Below are positions 6,937 through 8,519 of a stretch of 8,519 nt of DNA, piece after piece. The stretch covers positions 3,531,698-3,540,216 of the forward strand of contig CP059262.1 of the NCBI GenBank assembly GCA_013693875.1, given 5' to 3'. The first letter of the stretch is position 1, and each line of letters begins with the position of its first letter. The position numbers and the translations under genes are program-made. Origin of the DNA: Exiguobacterium profundum. GTDB lineage: Bacteria > Pseudomonadota > Alphaproteobacteria > Rhodobacterales > Rhodobacteraceae. The notes under the pieces were generated by a model, which was given only the letters and a program-made list of their open reading frames with translations, did not search any database and was not told where the DNA came from.

Positions 6937-7125
6937 TCAAGCGTGCAGGCGGCGGATCATAGCGCGGAGGTTGTGGCGCGCGCGGTGATCGGAGGGTGTG
7001 GATGCCGCGATGAGGAACCCTCTCTCGAAATGAAGAGCGTAGTGACGGCCGCGCGACTCGATGCCGAGCAAGTCAACACCTTCAGCACGACACAGCTGCT
7101 GATACTCTCTGACGACCTTGCGCAT
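6937..7125 (-). CDS. Small protein with TPSD motif, first gene of the leftward operon
   Basis: A 62-residue basic protein. It starts at the ATG at 7125, with GGAG (7137-7134) eight bases upstream and a promoter about 28 bases before that. The C-terminal half has GRHYALHF, a hydrophobic strand FLIAAS, then TPSDHRARHN and a basic helix. A strand pair followed by TPSD-x-R-A and a terminal helix recurs in short phage and island proteins, and it recalls small dsRBD-like (HicA-like) folds. I cannot assign a family. There is no HicB-like partner beside it, so a HicAB toxin-antitoxin call is not justified. As the first gene after the regulated promoter it may be an RNA- or DNA-binding regulator. Confidence 0.7.
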   Translation of the reverse strand: MRKVVREYQQLCRAEGVDLLGIESRGRHYALHFERGFLIAASTPSDHRARHNLRAMIRRLHA

Positions 7126-7160
7126 GAGGCAATCTCCGTGAAATCATATTTGTTGCCTCA

Positions 7161-7190
7161 TGTATAGTCGTCCGCTAGCGGGTATGTCAA
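7161..7190 (-). promoter_or_regulatory. Sigma70-type promoter of the leftward operon
   Basis: Read leftward, TTGACA (7190-7185) is a perfect -35 box and TATACA (7166-7161) is a -10 box one base from TATAAT, with 18 bases between. Transcription should start near 7154, giving a leader of about 28 bases before the ATG at 7125. No other gene lies between, so it serves the whole leftward operon. Confidence 0.75.
7172..7181. promoter_or_regulatory. Palindrome CCGCTAGCGG inside the promoter spacer, probable operator
   Basis: A perfect 10-bp palindrome lies between the -35 and -10 boxes, where a bound repressor would block RNA polymerase. The regulator is unknown; the helix-turn-helix proteins of 314 aa and 199 aa are the candidates in the element. 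A related split form, CCGC-GCTAA-GCGG, occurs within 7295-7307. Confidence 0.45.
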
Positions 7191-7264
7191 TCGTGTGTAA
7201 TCACGTTTCACCAATTTTGCCTCATTGGTTCACTGAAGCCCAAGCGAGCCCTCGGGCGCACTGT

Positions 7265-7284
7265 TTTTCATGCATTTTCATGCA
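7265..7284. repeat. Perfect tandem decamer TTTTCATGCA x2
   Basis: TTTTCATGCA at 7265-7274 is repeated without a gap at 7275-7284. The 10-base period is one helical turn, as for tandem protein-binding sites (iterons, excisionase or arm-type sites). It stands in the AT-richer part of the control region, far from either att core. Confidence 0.55.
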
Positions 7285-7293
7285 CAAAGCCTT

Positions 7294-7308
7294 GCCGCGC
7301 TAAGCGGC
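7294..7308. other. Hairpin GCCGC/GCGGC
   Basis: A 5-bp GC stem (7294-7298 with 7304-7308) has the loop GCTAA and directly follows the tandem decamers. It has no T run on either strand, so a terminator is unlikely. Confidence 0.35.
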
Positions 7309-7346
7309 AGAAAGCGGTGATGCGCGGTTTCACCCACCTGCCAGCC

Positions 7347-7355
7347 TTATCCACA
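7347..7355 (+). promoter_or_regulatory. Consensus DnaA box TTATCCACA
   Basis: An exact match to the strong DnaA box, inside the non-coding control region and about 60 bases from the tandem decamers. One box alone can be chance or a regulatory site. With iteron-like repeats nearby it raises the possibility of an element replication origin, although no replication initiator is recognised. Confidence 0.4.
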
Positions 7356-7409
7356 GCGTCATTCGGACCACCCCTTGCTCCGAATCGAAGCCCGCGGCAC
7401 GGTGCATCC

Positions 7410-7539
7410 TTGAGGAGAGCAGCCCTCAACCAAAAGCATAACAGGTCTATCGGAACACCAGTCGCTCTGACCGAAGGCGCCTCGGCGCCTCTCGTGTCGT
7501 TGCGCCCGATCACTTAACCCGTGCCGCCCTTGGCACGGG
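7410..7539. other. Hairpin-rich leader region before the 199-aa gene
   Basis: Three inverted repeats follow each other: TTGAGG/CCTCAA (7410-7415 with 7424-7429), AGGCGC/GCGCCT (7475-7480 with 7485-7490, loop CTCG) and a perfect 8-bp CCCGTGCC/GGCACGGG (7518-7525 with 7532-7539). The last is the strongest and ends 53 bases before the gene's ATG. None is followed by a T run. They may be a structured 5' leader, an operator or part of a non-coding RNA. I found no convincing rightward promoter. Confidence 0.45.
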
Positions 7540-7592
7540 CTGCAGGCGGTATGAGTTCGGCCCGTCCTCGGTTCATGTGAGGATGATCTGTC

Positions 7593-8192
7593 ATGGCTTT
7601 GCCGCCACGCGTTTACTACACCCTTCAGGAAGTCACGGCCCGTTGGGGCTGCAACATCGCCGACGTCGCAGGCTGGGCCGCGGCGGGCAAGTTCCACATC
7701 ATGACCGGCATCCCCGCCGTTCGCTGCAGCGACGAGGTCGTCGCGGGCAAGGTGGTGCTGTCTCCGATGGAGCTGTTGCCCCTGTTCCGCCGCTGCGGCA
7801 CGGGCCCGACCGAAGGCGTCATGCGCCGCATCCAGCCCATTGGGCGCCAGGACTGGCTGCTGATCACCGATCCTGCGGGCGGCATTCCCGTCGCCGTGGC
7901 CGACATGCTGATCCTGGCCGAGGAGGTGCATGCCTTCGAGGAAGAGAACGAGATGGTCCGCCGCGTCACAAGCGGGCCGGGCGCCACCACGCCCTATGAT
8001 TGGGAAGGCATGATGGTTGCCCTGATCCATCGCATTCACGAACGGGGCCTCCCGGCCACACAGGCCGAGCTGGTCGCGGAAATGCAGGACTGGTTTGCGG
8101 ATCAGACGGACGGCCAGAAGATCCCCGACAGCCGCAGCATCCGGCGCAGGGTGACGCCAGTCTGGAAGAAGCTGCGAGGAGAAGGATCGTGA
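7593..8192 (+). CDS. Putative DNA-binding protein (N-terminal HTH-like, C-terminal winged-helix-like)
   Basis: A 199-residue soluble protein. The N-terminus YYTLQEVTARWGCNIADVAG (8-27), followed by WAAAGKFHI, is the MerR/excisionase-type helix-turn-helix layout. The C-terminus (136-196) has YDWEGM, then LPATQAELVAEMQDWFA and a basic SRSIRRRVTPVWKKL, a pattern of short alphaproteobacterial island and phage proteins that fits a second DNA-binding domain. The ATG at 7593 has GAGGA (7579-7583) nine bases upstream. The gene converges on the recombinase gene with 25 bases between. Candidate roles are recombination directionality factor, control of the element, or replication regulator; none is proven. 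Confidence 0.83.
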   Translation: MALPPRVYYTLQEVTARWGCNIADVAGWAAAGKFHIMTGIPAVRCSDEVVAGKVVLSPMELLPLFRRCGTGPTEGVMRRIQPIGRQDWLLITDPAGGIPVAVADMLILAEEVHAFEEENEMVRRVTSGPGATTPYDWEGMMVALIHRIHERGLPATQAELVAEMQDWFADQTDGQKIPDSRSIRRRVTPVWKKLRGEGS

Positions 8193-8217
8193 CGATGCGG
8201 GTCTTTGGCTTGCCGCG

Positions 8218-8519
8218 TCAGGCAGACTTGCGCCCGCCCTGATCGCCGACGTCATGGACGAGCCGGGGCTTCGGCCGGAAGGCGCTGGCAACGGCGCCGA
8301 CCCCGGCGCGCAGGGGCGAATCCATCAGGTGGGCATAACGCAGGGTCGTCTGCATCTGGCTGTGACCCAAGAGCTTGCCGATCATTTCCAGCGAAGCCCC
8401 GCCACTGACGAGGAGCGATGCGAAGGTGTGGCGCAGGTCGTGGATCCGGACGTCCTGCAGCCCGCATTGCTTCTGGACCTGCGCCCAGAACCGCCGCACC
8501 TCCTGCACCGGCTGGCCGG
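8218..8519 (-). CDS. Tyrosine recombinase / phage-type integrase, C-terminal part (5' end beyond the window)
   Basis: The frame is open to the right edge and encodes about the last 100 residues of a catalytic domain. It shows RIHDLRHTFASLL (the HxxR box with its Arg), LLGHSQMQTT (the second conserved His) and TLRYAHL, whose Tyr (codon 8337-8335) is the nucleophile that attacks DNA. All conserved residues of this part are intact. The family is usually 350-420 residues, so the start should lie near 9400. The internal GTG at 8508 is not a real start. It is the enzyme expected to insert and excise the island at tRNA-fMet. Confidence 0.95.
   Translation of the reverse strand, partial: GQPVQEVRRFWAQVQKQCGLQDVRIHDLRHTFASLLVSGGASLEMIGKLLGHSQMQTTLRYAHLMDSPLRAGVGAVASAFRPKPRLVHDVGDQGGRKSA

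Larger units (their letters stand above)
7123..7225. repeat. Three copies of ATGAGGCAA around the operon promoter
   Basis: CATGAGGCAA lies at 7123-7132, its exact inverse TTGCCTCATG at 7153-7162, and TTGCCTCAT again at 7217-7225. The middle copy overlaps the end of the -10 box and the start of transcription. The first contains the start codon of the 62-aa gene. The third is upstream of the -35 box. The first two form a perfect 10-bp inverted repeat enclosing the ribosome binding site, so they could be DNA operators or, if enough of the repeat is transcribed, an RNA hairpin around the start site. Confidence 0.65.
2268..8519. mobile_element. Integrative element (genomic island) in tRNA-fMet, right end outside the window
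   Basis: The left boundary is the tRNA-fMet 3' fragment. Because the fragment's anticodon side faces right, the element lies to the right and the intact tRNA-fMet should lie beyond 8519, close to the 5' end of the recombinase gene. The interior holds a leftward operon of genes without housekeeping function, a dense non-coding control region, a small putative DNA-binding protein and a tyrosine recombinase. No conjugation, replication or phage structural genes are seen, so it resembles a small mobilisable or satellite-like island of roughly 7-8 kb (size inferred). Confidence 0.72.

Noticed and set aside
4879..6962. Rightward open frames of about 406 and 532 residues opposite the nuclease and helix-turn-helix genes
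   Set aside because: The opposite strand encodes proteins with catalytic motifs, overlaps and good ribosome binding sites; the rightward frames have low-complexity composition typical of high-GC antisense frames.
6937..7125. HicAB-type toxin-antitoxin system
   Set aside because: The small protein only vaguely resembles HicA and the gene beside it has no HicB-like features.
7265..7284. CRISPR array
   Set aside because: Only two adjoining 10-base repeats without spacers; no cas genes.
7359..8291. Leftward frame of about 310 residues across the 199-aa gene
   Set aside because: It lies antisense to a gene with a good start and recognisable DNA-binding patterns, and overlaps the integrase end as well.

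Overview
The window is high-GC DNA whose codon use and protein families point to an alphaproteobacterium, most likely Rhodobacteraceae (inference; no rRNA or marker gene is present). It splits into two parts at a fragment of an initiator tRNA gene.

Left part, 1-2267 (probable core chromosome): the last codons of a membrane protein that resembles the C-terminus of a TRAP-transporter large permease overlap by ATGA with a complete DUF2264 gene (57-1850, 597 aa). A non-coding stretch of about 420 bases follows. It ends in a leftward hairpin terminator that looks like the native terminator of a tRNA-fMet gene.

Junction, 2268-2314: the 3' part of tRNA-fMet on the minus strand (3' anticodon stem, T arm, acceptor 3' strand and encoded CCA) with no 5' half. 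This is the duplicated att site expected at the distal end of an integrative element inserted into the 3' end of tRNA-fMet. The orientation places the element to the right of the fragment. A tyrosine recombinase gene, transcribed leftward, is cut by the right window edge (8218-8519), as expected if the intact tRNA and the other element end lie just outside.

Element interior, 2315-8217: one leftward transcription unit of five protein genes plus a 10-codon minicistron fills 7125-2571. In order of transcription these are a 62-aa small protein with a TPSD motif; the minicistron; a 314-aa protein with an internal helix-turn-helix; a GIY-YIG + DEDDh exonuclease + probable B3-like DNA-binding fusion protein (about 532 aa); and a pair of proteins (235 and 328 aa) with Ala/Gly-rich hydrophobic segments flanked by helical regions. 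Three of the junctions are 4-base overlaps or near-overlaps. A good sigma70-type promoter lies at 7161-7190. It carries a palindrome between its -35 and -10 boxes and sits among three copies of ATGAGGCAA. Two of these copies form a 10-bp inverted repeat that brackets the first gene's ribosome binding site.

The region 7200-7592 is non-coding and dense in signals: a perfect tandem decamer, a consensus DnaA box and four hairpins. A rightward 199-aa putative DNA-binding protein gene follows and converges on the recombinase gene.

The most interesting interpretation is that this small tRNA-borne island carries an undescribed regulated operon. It joins a multi-domain nuclease to a two-protein membrane-active module, an organisation typical of anti-phage systems. 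That function is inference; no known defence system is recognised.
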